Positions 35,135 to 45,800 of a DNA stretch of 52,801 nt are shown one piece after another. The notes beneath the pieces are model-generated. The model did not search any database, had not been told where the DNA came from, and saw nothing but the letters and a program-made list of their open reading frames with translations. Source of the DNA: Cochliopodium minus (lineage: Eukaryota > Discosea > Himatismenida > Cochliopodiidae). The stretch spans positions 27,622-80,422 of the forward strand of contig JAMYWO010000122.1 in NCBI GenBank assembly GCA_024220525.1. The letters are read 5' to 3'. Made by a program: the position numbers and the translations under genes. Numbering within the stretch: the stretch's first letter is position 1; the number at the start of each line of letters is the position of its first letter.

Positions 35135-37486
35135 ATGACAGATCAATGTATAGAATGGGCAAAATATTTTGGCTATGATTGTATCTATTTATTAAAGGAT
35201 GAAATATCCATAGTATTGGGTCTTCTATCGATTTTATTTTGGATCTTTGCTCAAATTCCGTAAGATTTTAATCAAATTACAATACTCTTAAAAATACACC
35301 AAAATAATTGATGAGAATCTAAAATATATCCAATGCACCGTTATCTGTACAATAAATAATCATTCCTCAGATTGGAATATAAAGATGAATTAAATTGGAA
35401 AATAGGGATCTAATTACAATCATCTATCCTTCCAACCCTGATTATAAAATATACTCACTAGAATAATTAATTTAAAAATATTTTATTCAACATATTCCAA
35501 ATGGATAAAGTTCATCGAGAGGATAAGATATCTACTCTAAATTTCTCAAAAGAGAATTTTTTTGAAAAGTATTTTCCATAAAGTAAATAATGTTCAAAGA
35601 TTATTTAGTTTTAAAGAAATTTAATAAGATTTTGAGATAAATTTGAGAGTCAAAAACTATTTTTATTTTATTTTTATTTATTTTTTATTTTTATTAAATA
35701 TTTTTATTTTATTTTCATTTTATTTTTATTTTTTTTATTTTTATTTATTTTTTATTTTTTGTATTTTATTTCATTCATCTAAAACATTATTTCAAAAAAT
35801 TTTTTTAAAAGTCAAATCATAAAGAATCAAAGGGCAAAGAAAGCAGAAGCACTGAGCCCAATATTTCTCGTGGAATGGTTTCTAGGTGACTCCACCAATC
35901 TGGCAGGATCCCTTCTCACCAAACAACTTCCCACCCAAGTATACACTGCCATCTACTTTGTTTTCATTGACATCGTGTTGTTGGTTCAGTGGATCGGCTT
36001 GCACATCTACAACAAGAAGAAGGAGGAGGAGTTTGACAAGATGCAGATCAACGAGCAAGAGAAGCGTTTCTTCGCTTTTTTCCCTTCCATCTTTTTTGTC
36101 ATTGGTAATTTATTTTATTTTTATTTTTATTTTTATTTTTATTTTTATTTTTATTTTTATTTATATATTTATTTTCAATTTTATATTTATTGTTATTAAT
36201 TAATTAACTAATATTGTCTTTTACTTTTTTGTTTTTTCTAATTTTTATTTATTTTTATTAATTAATTTTTTTTTAATTTTAATTTTATTTTTATTTTTAT
36301 TTTTATTTTAATAATTTTTTAATTTATCATTTTATTTTGTTTATCATTTTTTTTTTATTTTTTTAAAGGAATTTTTGGATTGATCAAGATGTACTCAGGA
36401 GATCTCGTTTTTTCAAGCCTCAAACTCGCCAACGGAGTAAAATCTACCACCAGAGCTCTTTTGGGAGTCAGTGATTCGGACGGCAAAGAGGCTGAACTTG
36501 TGATTGGGTTAGTCTGTGGTTGGATCTCCGCTGTCATGTACCTTGGTTCCAGAATCCCTCAAATCATTAAAAATGTAACTTTTATTTTTTATTTTATTTT
36601 TTATTATTTGTTATTAGCTTGTTATTTGCTTGTTATTATTTTTTATTTTTATTTTTCATTTTTTATTTTTATATTTTTAAATTTTTTGATTTTATTTTTT
36701 ATTTTTATTTCTTTTTTTCTTTATGTATGTTTTTTTATTTTTTATTTTTTATTTTTTATTTTTCTTTTTCTTTTTTATTTCTTTTTAATTTAATTATGTA
36801 TTTTTTTTATTATTTTATTTTTTTATTTTTTATTTTTTATTTTTTATTATTCTTTATTTGCTTGTTATTTTTTATTATTTTATTTGTTTTTTTATTTTCC
36901 CTAGTTTAAAAGAAGATCAACAGAAGGGATTGCCATCACTATGTTCATTTGCGCCATTTTGGGTAACTGCTCCTACGCTGCTTCCATTCTCGTCTATTCT
37001 CAAAAATGGGACTACATTTGGTCCAAATTTCCTTGGCTGATTGGAAGGTGATTAACTTTAAAAAATAATCAATTAATTGATTAACTTTTATTGTTTTTGA
37101 TTTTATTTTTGTATAAATGATTTATTATTTTTAATCATCATTTTTATTTTCATTTTATTTTTATTTTTTAATTATTTTTTATATTTTTATTTTTTATATT
37201 ATTATTTTTTATATTTTTTTATTTTTATATTTTTTCATTTTTTCATTTTATTTTAAATCATTCATTTTTATATTTTATATTTTTTACATTTTTTTATTTT
37301 TAAATCAATTTAAATTTTAAATCAACTTAAATTCATTTTTGATTTTTTTTCTTTTTTAGTTTGGGAACCCTCACTTTTGATTTTGTTGTTTTGATCCAGT
37401 GTTTCTGTTTCAAAACCAACCCTGAGCTCAAAGACTTATATAACAGAACCATATTGCTCAATGAGACAGAGGATTTTGAAGAATAA
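35135..37486 (+). CDS. PQ-loop lysosomal amino-acid transporter, YPQ1/SLC66A1-like (297 aa)
   Basis: Five exons: 35135-35259, 35812-36104, 36369-36574, 36905-37047, 37360-37486. Both PQ motifs are present: AQIPQIIKNQRAKKAEALSP (split by intron 1) and SRIPQIIKNFKRRSTEGIAI (split by intron 3). Between them is the family-typical WFLGDSTNLAGSLLTKQLP. Seven transmembrane helices are expected. Relatives in the lysosome/vacuole export cationic amino acids. A hydrophilic loop (KKKEEEFDKMQINEQEKR) follows helix 4, and the C-terminal tail is acidic. Intron 1 is 552 bp of largely complex sequence; introns 2-4 are T/A tracts. Confidence 0.92.
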
Positions 37487-38398
37487 AACTTTGATTGTTT
37501 CATTTTATTTTAATTTTTGATTCGCATACTGTAAATTATATAGAGAGATGAATGATTTTTTTTTATATCCCCAAGAGAAAAAGTTACTTCAATTTCGCTT
37601 CATTTATATTTCATTTCTCTTTTTTGTTAGATAAAATAATTGATTTACCAAAGAAATTGATTGAGGAAGAAATGAAATAAAAATCAGATTTTAATGGAAA
37701 TTGAACGAAATTTAAACTTCAAAATTTGTCTATGATTCCTTATTTTTTTTCTCTTCCTTATTCCACTCATGTCTTTATTTAATTACACATTTCCATTGTT
37801 GCTATTTGTTATAATAAGGAAAAATCCTTTGTTGATCAGAATTGAAGAAAATGGCATTTTTTATTATTTTTCGTTTGGTTATAAATTTTGGAACCACCAT
37901 TTGAATTGTTTACACAATATGATTCATTAATTAACTCTGAAAGAATGTTGAAATTGTTTTCTCTATTTACCTTTAAAAAAATTTTGAAAAAAAAAAAAAA
38001 AAATTAGGACTGTTGAATACTAAACAAGTTTTAATACAAGAATATAATTTATCAACATGGATTTTGGGAAGGAGCATATAAGATTGAAGATTATGCAAAT
38101 ATAAATATTTATATTTGGATCAAATTTAATTTTCTCTGAAAAACCCTTCAAATTTTTTTTGTATTTCCAAAAGATTATCGTTTTTGCATCTTGGTAAAAC
38201 ATAAAATTAACAAAAAGATTTTGATTCCTAATTTAGATTTTTTTTATAAATCAAATTGCGCCATAAATAACGATATAATGAAAAACAAGAGATTTAAAAA
38301 CCAGAGAATTGAAAGGTAATAAAACAACAATACTTTGAAATAGAATGTATTTGAATAAAATTTTTTATTTGATCGTTATTTATATTTATATTTCTTCT
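37487..38398. other. Intergenic region, no clear gene
   Basis: About 900 bp between the PQ-loop gene and the accessory cluster. A minus-strand open stretch at 38020-38202 is low-complexity and without a convincing start, homology or splice sites. Nothing else is seen. Confidence 0.4.
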
Positions 38399-38481
38399 TT
38401 AAGATTCTTCCTCATCGTTCACAGATGAATCTTCGCTTTTATCATTGCTAATATCTTCTTTGCCATCAGAATCATCATCTC
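38399..38481 (-). pseudogene. Acidic C-terminal exon remnant
   Basis: The minus strand reads DDDSDGKEDISNDKSEDSS then VNDEEES and TAA, a typical acidic protein end, with an AG just before it. No upstream exon can be attached; beyond it lie a minisatellite and the GTPase gene. Probably a relic. Confidence 0.25.
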
Positions 38482-38597
38482 ATTATGGAAATCTAATCTT
38501 TATTTTTTGAAAATAACTTTGAATTCACCAGATTTCTTAAGAAAGATTAACTGCAACCAACATAACTATTCTCATGGTGACTAACAGAAATTTGGAT

Positions 38598-38669
38598 TGG
38601 ATTTGAAAAATTGTGATTCTGTATTTGGATTTGAAAAATTGTGATTCTGTATTTGGATTTGAAAAATTT
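38598..38669. repeat. 28-bp minisatellite, ~2.5 units
   Basis: The unit TTTGAAAAATTGTGATTCTG plus TATTTGGA repeats without visible change immediately downstream of the FN3-GTPase gene. Confidence 0.85.
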
Positions 38670-38708
38670 CATCAGATATCATAAACAAAATTTATTAAAG
38701 AATATTTT

Positions 38709-40235
38709 TCAATCAATATCAAAGTAGATTTTGTGTTTGTTGCCAAAATTTTTAACAGATTCATCTTCATCAACCTCGATTTCGTCTCCACTGTCATCAA
38801 GTTCAAAGATTCTGGAAATTTCCATTTCCAAGTTGAATTTTTGGACTATTTTTTCTTTCATAACATTTAAGTTCAACTCGTTGGCAGATAGGAAGATTTG
38901 TTTGAATCCTTTTTTGTTCTTTGAACTTGCAACAAAGAGAATTTTTTTTTCACTAGTTTGTGGCTGTGGCTGTGGCTGTTGTTGTGGCTGTGGCTGTTGT
39001 TGTGGCTGTTGTTGTGGCTGTGGCTGTGGCTGTGGTAAAGGGTTTATTTTTAGGCCAAGTATTTTGGGATCATGAATTGCTCTTTTGTAGTATTCGTCGC
39101 AGAAATAAAGGATTTTACAGAAAGCTCTCAAGATGATATAATCAATTTCCGTGGTAGGAAAAGGTTCCTGATAATAATTTTTCACTAGAAGAATATTGCC
39201 AAGATTTATCCCTGTGATGTCGTGGATCTTTTCTTTCACCTTTTCAAGGTTTTTGTTTTTGAATATTTTGATGGGATCCTCTCTTAATTCTTCGGATTCT
39301 TCATCGCACTTGGTCACCACAACTAAATATGGGATCTCTCTGCTCAATGCTGCTTCTTTGAATTGATTAAATTTTTTAAAATAATTCAGGTTATCATGAT
39401 TTTGTAAACTGACCAACAAAATTAAACAGTGCATGCTCTCGTTTAAAGTTGGATTTGAGACCATCTCTTCTTGGTGAATCTTGTGTGACATATTCCATCC
39501 AACAGGGAGTTTTCCACTCAATAATGCACCAATTTCATCAAGATTGTAAGTTTTTGGACCACATCCCCAAGTATCGAAGATTCTGATATTACCATTTTTC
39601 GTTGAAAGATCAATACATTTGAATTCTGTGGTGACATGATCATCAGATTTTAATGTTGAGAAGAATTGAGAAATTTGCCCTTGATTCTGAAAGGAAGTTA
39701 TCAATGAGTTGATAAAAGAAGATTTCTAAATTTTGGAAAATTATTTGATTTATTAAATTACAAAATTAATTTAGATTACCCCACATCCTGTTTCCCCAAC
39801 AATCAATATATTGCAGCAATTTATTTTGTAGCCCAATTTTTCTCCTAAATCCAATGTATTAGGTTTATAATTCTTTACTGTTTCATACAACTTTTCATAT
39901 TCTTCAAAATTAGCTTTCTCAGAAGGCTTGGTTGTTATTTTTATTTTTTCCAATAAAGTTTCTTTAAGGACAGATTCTTCCACATCAGAATCAAAAAAAA
40001 ATCCCTTTTGTTTTATTATTTTTGTTTCTTCAAAATGACCAAATAGAATGAACTCATATTCAGTACTAGGAACTAGATTTTTGCAAGAAAATTTTTTCAA
40101 ATTTTTATTGCTGAGTAACATTTCATAATTCATCTTTAATGAAAAGCCATTGAATTTAGTATTGCAAAGAAACTCAACTTTCTCCCATTTTAAATCAATA
40201 GATTTGTCACCAACCGTCACTTCCAAAACATTCAT
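38709..40235 (-). CDS. FN3-P-loop GTPase, IFI44-like (490 aa)
   Basis: Two exons: 40235-39780 and 39725-38709. The N-terminus (SIDLKWEKVEF, then NLVPSTEYEFILFG) fits a fibronectin type III domain. The intron splits the Walker A loop, which becomes NILIVGETGCG/KSSFINS on splicing. Further G motifs are IRIFDTWG (switch II DxxG) and VVTKCD (TKxD in place of NKxD). The G domain resembles the IFI44/AIG1-like animal and protist GTPases. A Pro-Gln repeat linker leads to a C-terminal ubiquitin-like/PB1-type fold (KKILFVASSKNKKGF; LDDSGDEIEVDEDES). The gene is divergent from a KCTD-BTB gene with only 47 bp between the ATGs. Role unknown; signalling or defence is possible (inference). Confidence 0.82.
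38955..39036. repeat. (CAGCCA/CAA)n coding repeat
   Basis: Plus strand (TGTGGC/TGTTGT)n, encoding the PQPQPQ/QQQP linker of the GTPase. The purity at DNA level suggests length variation between alleles. Confidence 0.9.
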
Positions 40236-40282
40236 TTTTTTTATATTTTTTTTCTTTTCAAAGGGTATTAAAAAAAAAAAAA
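40236..40282. promoter_or_regulatory. 47-bp divergent promoter (GTPase / BTB)
   Basis: Only 47 bp lie between the two start codons. It consists of T-rich runs, the AAAGGGTATT motif and an A12 run. The same AAGGGTATT-poly(A)-ATG arrangement precedes the BTB copy at 4465, so the motif is a candidate core promoter of the family. Confidence 0.6.
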
Positions 40283-41194
40283 ATGGACAACCTTATTCCA
40301 ATTTCATTTTTTGAAAAAATTATATCTTTATATAAAGAAAAAATGGGAAACAAATCAAATCAATTTAAAACAATTAATGTATCAGGGAATGTACTGACAA
40401 TAAAGAAAGAGAATCTCATCAAATATAATCCAAATAATAAAATTTGGAATAAGGAAATGGAAACAAATCACAAAAACGCTTCTCTTTATCCAAATGGCGA
40501 GGTTCCATCTAAGGATTCAAAGGGAAATGATTATTACGAGAGAGATATAGATGCTGTGAAAGGATTGCTCAATTTCGTGAGATATCAAGCACAAGGGGAA
40601 GAATATACAATTGAAAAAAATTTTGAAGAAAAAATAAAAATAGAAGCCAAATTTTTCAACATCAGTCTGGATGCTCCTCAAATAAAGAATAAAGATCAAA
40701 CAGAAAAAAACGAAAATCATTTTTTACAAATCCACCAAAACCGAAGAATATTCCAATTAGCTTTAGTTGAAGAAAAGGATAATAATACAGAAGGAAAGGA
40801 TAAAACAGTTGGAATTTGGAAATTGGAGGATGAAAAACAAGAATTCAATGAATTGCAACCAATCATTGATCTAATAAAGAACAAGGAATCAAAAGTTGAA
40901 TTTTTGAATTCTGAATTTGATTCAAGAAAACATAAGGCAATTATATTTTTTTTGAAATCAAGAATAGGTGTGAATGATTATCTTGATGATTGGATAGAAC
41001 AAATCGAAAAAGTGAAATCTTCAAAAAAATTTTTGTTTGTCACCAAATATGGAACATCCCCAATTGATTCCAAGCTATACTCAAGTTTGGAGAATATTCT
41101 TGAAGAAAATAAATTCTTCTTCAATCACTCTGGAGAGATCGACATCAATAAATATCACGATAAAATACACCATTTTTTAAAATTGTTGAATTAA
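40283..41194 (+). CDS. KCTD-type BTB domain protein, copy C (303 aa)
   Basis: Single exon with the same architecture as copy B: BTB_2 fold at ~27-116 and an alpha/beta C-terminal domain lacking a P-loop. Compared with copy B, differences are confined to the first ~95 codons (e.g. MDNLIPISFFEK, one residue shorter, VPSKDSKG, DIDAVKGLLNF). From 40568 to 41232 it appears identical to 4753-5417, silent sites and 3' flank included. It shares a 47-bp promoter with the FN3-GTPase, suggesting joint expression (inference). BTB/KCTD proteins usually form pentamers or tetramers and may recruit partners for ubiquitylation. Confidence 0.87.
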   Translation: MDNLIPISFFEKIISLYKEKMGNKSNQFKTINVSGNVLTIKKENLIKYNPNNKIWNKEMETNHKNASLYPNGEVPSKDSKGNDYYERDIDAVKGLLNFVRYQAQGEEYTIEKNFEEKIKIEAKFFNISLDAPQIKNKDQTEKNENHFLQIHQNRRIFQLALVEEKDNNTEGKDKTVGIWKLEDEKQEFNELQPIIDLIKNKESKVEFLNSEFDSRKHKAIIFFLKSRIGVNDYLDDWIEQIEKVKSSKKFLFVTKYGTSPIDSKLYSSLENILEENKFFFNHSGEIDINKYHDKIHHFLKLLN

Positions 41195-41340
41195 TAAATT
41201 TATTGCAATCTTGCATTCCTTTTGTCTTTGTTTTTTGTTGTTTCTAATATTATTGAGCTTTTGAGAAACAGAAAATGTTAAAGTTATCACATTGTTTTGA
41301 ACATCCCTATTTTCTCCAATCTTCACTTAAATTGTAAATT
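41195..41340 (+). repeat. 3' flank of BTB copy C, shared with the left window edge
   Basis: Matches 29-166 closely, with a 17-bp insertion here (CTAATATTATTGAGCTT). It shows that copies A and C come from one larger duplication unit. Confidence 0.85.
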
Positions 41341-41361
41341 AGAGAAAATAAATGAAACAAA

Positions 41362-41474
41362 TAAAAAATTTTTTGTAAGAATTTAATTGATATGCATATA
41401 TATAGTATATAAATTGATCATTGATTGAATATAATAATATTTGTATATGTTGATTGATATTGATCCATTCTTTG
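41362..41474. repeat. Dispersed repeat R2, partial copy
   Basis: Begins TTTTTTGTAAGAATTTAATT and ends GATTGATATTGATCCATTCTT. The block ATAAATTGATCATTGATTGA is shared with 41914-42057. This copy lacks part of the middle. Confidence 0.65.
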
Positions 41475-41510
41475 ATATATTTACTAACAAATTTTCAAAT
41501 ATTCAATTTT

Positions 41511-41911
41511 TTTTTAATTTCTGAGAGGATCCCTGTGTGATTATAAAACTCCCTAAATGACTTGCCGGAACTTTTCGTGGCAAAGCGTAGGTATCCTCAT
41601 AAGGCGGAGCAAAGAGACCAGATCAAAAAGATATATTCTCATACAAATTTAAATTTAAATAATAAGAATAATCTTTTACTTCGAGAATATGGTAATTTTG
41701 AGATATTGGCCAAATTTTTTTTAAAACATTTAAAGTTGGTAGATGTTTATCTTGAATATCACAAGTACTTTTTGGTTTTTTGTAGAATTATTTGTATCTT
41801 TGCTATTTAGCTTCATCGGCCCATCCTCGAAATTTTCAGAGATCTCTCGAACATCACCAAACTTGGGAAGAAAAGTAAATAGTCCATCACCTTAATTTTA
41901 TTCAAAATTTA
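41511..41911 (-). repeat. Dispersed coding-like repeat R, copy 2
   Basis: Second copy of the 3646-4045 repeat. The minus strand again carries LPKFGDVREISENFEDGPM and, in another frame, DTYALPRKVPASHLGSF. The conservation of both peptide blocks despite base changes hints at coding origin, perhaps exons downstream of the caspase-like gene; a fully spliced product could not be assembled. Confidence 0.75.
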
Positions 41912-41913
41912 AT

Positions 41914-42057
41914 GAAAATTTTTTTGTAAGAATTTAATATGCGCAATATAATTTGTATCAATTTTTATATTTCAACATATAATGGTATATAAATTGATCA
42001 TTGATTGAATATAATCATATTATCATTTGTTTATGTTGATTAATATTGATCCATTCT
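41914..42057. repeat. Dispersed repeat R2, longest copy
   Basis: Runs from TTTTTTTGTAAGAATTTAAT to GATCCATTCTTAGA and abuts the unknown base at 42062 where the caspase-like reading frame breaks off. It is shared with 41362-41474 and 19703-19768. Confidence 0.65.
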
Positions 42058-42725
42058 TAGANCCTAAATATGCCACCAGAATAACAACAATCAAGGAGAA
42101 TCATAGAGTGAACGCATTTGAATCTGAGAACTTTGTTTTTGAAATCTTGCAAATCTATCACTGTATCAAACTCATCATTTTTATCATAATCATATGGTAA
42201 AAACAAATAGGTATTTTCATCTTGTTTTATTCCATGTCCTGAAATATATATAATCACCAATATCCTCTCCCCTTTTTCTTTTTTTAAATTTTTGGCGAAA
42301 TTTGAGAAAATTCCTTCAATTTGTTTCTTTGTTTTATTGTTATGTCTTTCTATCTTATTATCTTTTGCATATCCTTCGAATCCCAAAGATTCAAAAGCAT
42401 TTGCAACTTGATTGATATCATTTTCTGTTGGTATTTTTTTCAATCCATATGGATAACCATTCATCAATTCTCCCACACCTATACACAAAGCCAATCTTTT
42501 ATGATAAATGGGATAATCGATTTCATTAGTCCCCATATTTTCTGAAGGGCCATTTTCTATTTTATCAAAAGTTACATTTATTTCTTTATCAAGTTTATTG
42601 GGTTGAATATTGTTATCTATGTTTATGTAAATTTCTTCTATTCATTTTTTAAAAATATTTTTCAATTATGTTATGAAAGTTTTGCTAGAAATGAATAATC
42701 AACCTTTGTAAAATGATTTGCTCAT
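42057..42725 (-). pseudogene. Caspase-like (C14) protease gene, 3'-truncated at an n
   Basis: Exon 1 (42725-42704) encodes MSKSFYK; exon 2 starts at 42637 in matching phase and runs to the n at 42062. The product has the caspase/metacaspase p20 core: RLALCIGVGELMNG, the His site VIIYISGHGIKQDENTY, and the Cys site MILLDCCYSGG. Both members of the catalytic His-Cys dyad are therefore present. Immediately after GGIFR the sequence meets the n and the R2 repeat, with an in-frame stop. The p10-like half is missing, or lies in the coding-like repeat R further down. Either a real truncation or an assembly collapse is possible. Confidence 0.7.
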
Positions 42726-42895
42726 TCAGCATCATTTAAAAAAAAATTTAGAAATTTAAAATTTACAATATCTCAAAGTTTCAAATTAAAAACCAGGAAA
42801 TTTATAATAATTTATTAATTAAATAAAAAAATTGATATTCACAAAAAAAAAGAAACTGATGGAAATAATGACAAAAAGGGAGATTATTTTTCCAT

Positions 42896-45800
42896 TCAAC
42901 ACTTTAGAAAAGACAAGAGATAGAAAAGAAGTCTCTTGGGCACCCGATACACAATGGACTCCCTCCTCTTTCTGATCAGGAGCATGGTGTACACGACATC
43001 AGTGATGTGCGAAGGCATCAATGCGTTCAATTCAGTTGACCAAAATCCTGCGGAAAACAAAAAAATAAGAAAAAAAATTTAAAAAAAAATCAAAAAAATA
43101 TAAAAATTAAAAAAAATAATAAATAAAAAATAAAAAAATGAAGAAATCAAAAATCAAAAAAAGTATTAGAGATCACCTTCTATTTTCCAATACCAGTACT
43201 GGTAGCCATCTTCTTGTAGTGGAGTGTGTCTGCCAAGTAAAATATGAGGAATATTCTAATTTTTAAAAAAAAATATTTAAAAATATTTAGAATGTTAAAA
43301 AAAAAAAAAAAAAAAAAATTTAAAAAAAAAAATAAAAAATAAATTTTTTTTTATTAAATAACCTTGTATGTCACGAATATGTGCCCGTATGTCCCTTTGT
43401 TCTCCAAAAAGGGCTTTAGTCGGCAGATTTTGTTATCTATAGTGTCGAATAGAAAAAAAGCATCTTTCTGAAGCAACAAATTGTTCCAAGACTAAAAAAA
43501 ATAAAAAAATAAAAAAATAAAAAAATAACAAAAAAAAATAATAAAAAAATAAAATAAAATAAAATAAAACAAAATAATAAAAAAAATTTTAATTTTTTTT
43601 TACTTTTCCCCCTGTTAATAATACATAATGTCCCATTTGGACTGCTTTGTGCTTGCTTCTCGCCCGGAACGAATCTATGCCTAATGTAAAAAAAATAAAT
43701 AAAAATAAAAAATAAAAAATCAACAAAAAATAGATTAAAAATAAATTAATTACAAAAAAAGAAAAATGTTTACCAGAAGGGTGTATATTTTGCCATTTGT
43801 CTTCCAGAAAGGAATATTTCCAAAACTCTGGAATTTTGTATTGTACAGATTCTCCCCCAATAATATACCTAGTGAAAAAAATAAAAAAATCAAAAAAAAT
43901 TAAAAAAATCAAAAATAACGAAAAGAAATAAAAATAAAAATGCAATAAAAAATTAAGAAAAATAAAAAAATCAAAAAAAAAATCAAAAAAAAAAAAATGA
44001 AATAAAAAAAATTAAGAAAAATAAAAAAATAAAAAATAAAAAAATAAAAAAGTAAAAAATTGATGAAAAATAAAAAAAATTTACCAATTATCATACACAA
44101 GACAAGTAGTGGCATACTCGTCCAAAACAGGAGGCTTACCTGCGATTAGAATGGGAGACCATACGTTCTCGGAAAAACAGTACTTATAAAAAAAAGTTTT
44201 TGAGTTTGAAGTGAAGACCACGTACATTTTCTCTTTGTATATCACACTGTATCCGTTGAACACTATCCCCTCGGGAACTTCTACTGTTTTATGCTCCAAA
44301 TTATTTTCTGTGAAAATAATTTTTTTAAATTTTAAAATTTTATTGCAAATAGTCAAATTTTTTGGTTTTAAAATTTTTTTCATAAATTTTATTTTGATTA
44401 TTTAAAAACATTAATCTTTTTTTAAATTAAAAATTTTCGATACATTTTTTTTTTGCCAAAAAAATTAATTTGTAATTTGTCTTTGTTTTTAATTTTTTTT
44501 TTTTTACTAAATTATTTGTTCACATTTTTTATTTATTTATTTTTCTTTTTTTTGTTCATTTTATTTATTTTACTGAATTTTTTTTCTTACCCATATCGAA
44601 CATCAAGATCCTTTCTTTACATGCTATTTGTGTCTGCAACAAAACCACAAAATAATTTTTGTACATTAACGACTGTGCAGAAAAAATATTGACAAGGTCC
44701 ATTTGTTTTGGCCCTTTGAAAAAAATTTAAAATCTTAATTTCAATCACATAAAGTGATCTTGTTTTAATAACGAAATATTTTGAAGAAATTTATTTTTAT
44801 TGAAATTACTTAATTTTGTAATCTTTAATTTTAATTTTATATTATAATTTTTTAATTTATTATATTTTTTATTTTTATTCAAAAATTCTTTTTACCATTA
44901 CACTCAAACTTCCAAGACTTGGAAGGAAAATGAAAACTCCACATCTCATTGAAGAAAGTTTTGAAATTCCTGTCGGTGCCACCATATATATACACGTAAT
45001 CCCCAAAAGGGAGATATACCCAAGAATGCGAATTGGAAAGCTTCTCGGAAGTTTCTGAGTAAAACTCCGAAGGCCACCTCGACTTGATTTCTGTATTAAA
45101 AAAAAATATAAATGACACAAAAGTAAAAATAAAAATAAAAATAAAAATAAAAATAATATTAAATTAAAAAGTAAAAATTAAAAAATAAAAATAAAAAATA
45201 AAATAAAAATAAAATAAAAATAAAATAAAATAAAAATAAAATAAAAATAAAAAAAAAATAAAAAATAAATATCGAAAATAATCAAAATTGAATGACTGAA
45301 TAAATTTTATCTTGTATGAATATTTACCTTTGTTGACAATAGGAAATAAATCAGAAAAGGGATAAGTGTTGTCGGAGAGTTGAAAAGCTTTTTTCAAAAT
45401 TCCACTAGTTTTCATGGCGGTTATTATTTCCGAAAGCTTTTCCCATTTCTTCGAGTCCCACTGGTAATACTCCTTCTTCCTTTCGATTCTGTAGCTCCGT
45501 ATGGACTTTCGTTCTCTCAAATGAAGAGAGAGGCTACCAGTGTCGCTGAATCGCATCAAATACTCTCCTTTTTTAATGAATTAATAAGAGAATATAAATT
45601 AATCTATTTTTTAAAAAATTCAAAATTAATCAACAACTTGTAATAATTAAAATCTTTTTGCATTCAAGAATCAATTATTAAAAGTATTTTTTTAAAGAGA
45701 TAAAGTTTTATTTGGTATTTTTTAAATTTAATTACAAAACTTTTTATTAAAATTTTTTTATTTTTTTATTTTTTACCTTTTTTGCTTTTAGACAACATTT

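Noticed and set aside
36580-36909. Hydrophobic open frames in the PQ-loop gene
   Set aside because: They read through T/A-tract intron 3; the splice sites at 36574 and 36905 join the second PQ motif perfectly.
42896-45556. A stand-alone kelch gene starting at the ATG at 45556
   Set aside because: That Met is the middle of the SH2 motif YLMRFSD; the upstream exon supplies the start of the SH2 domain in phase.
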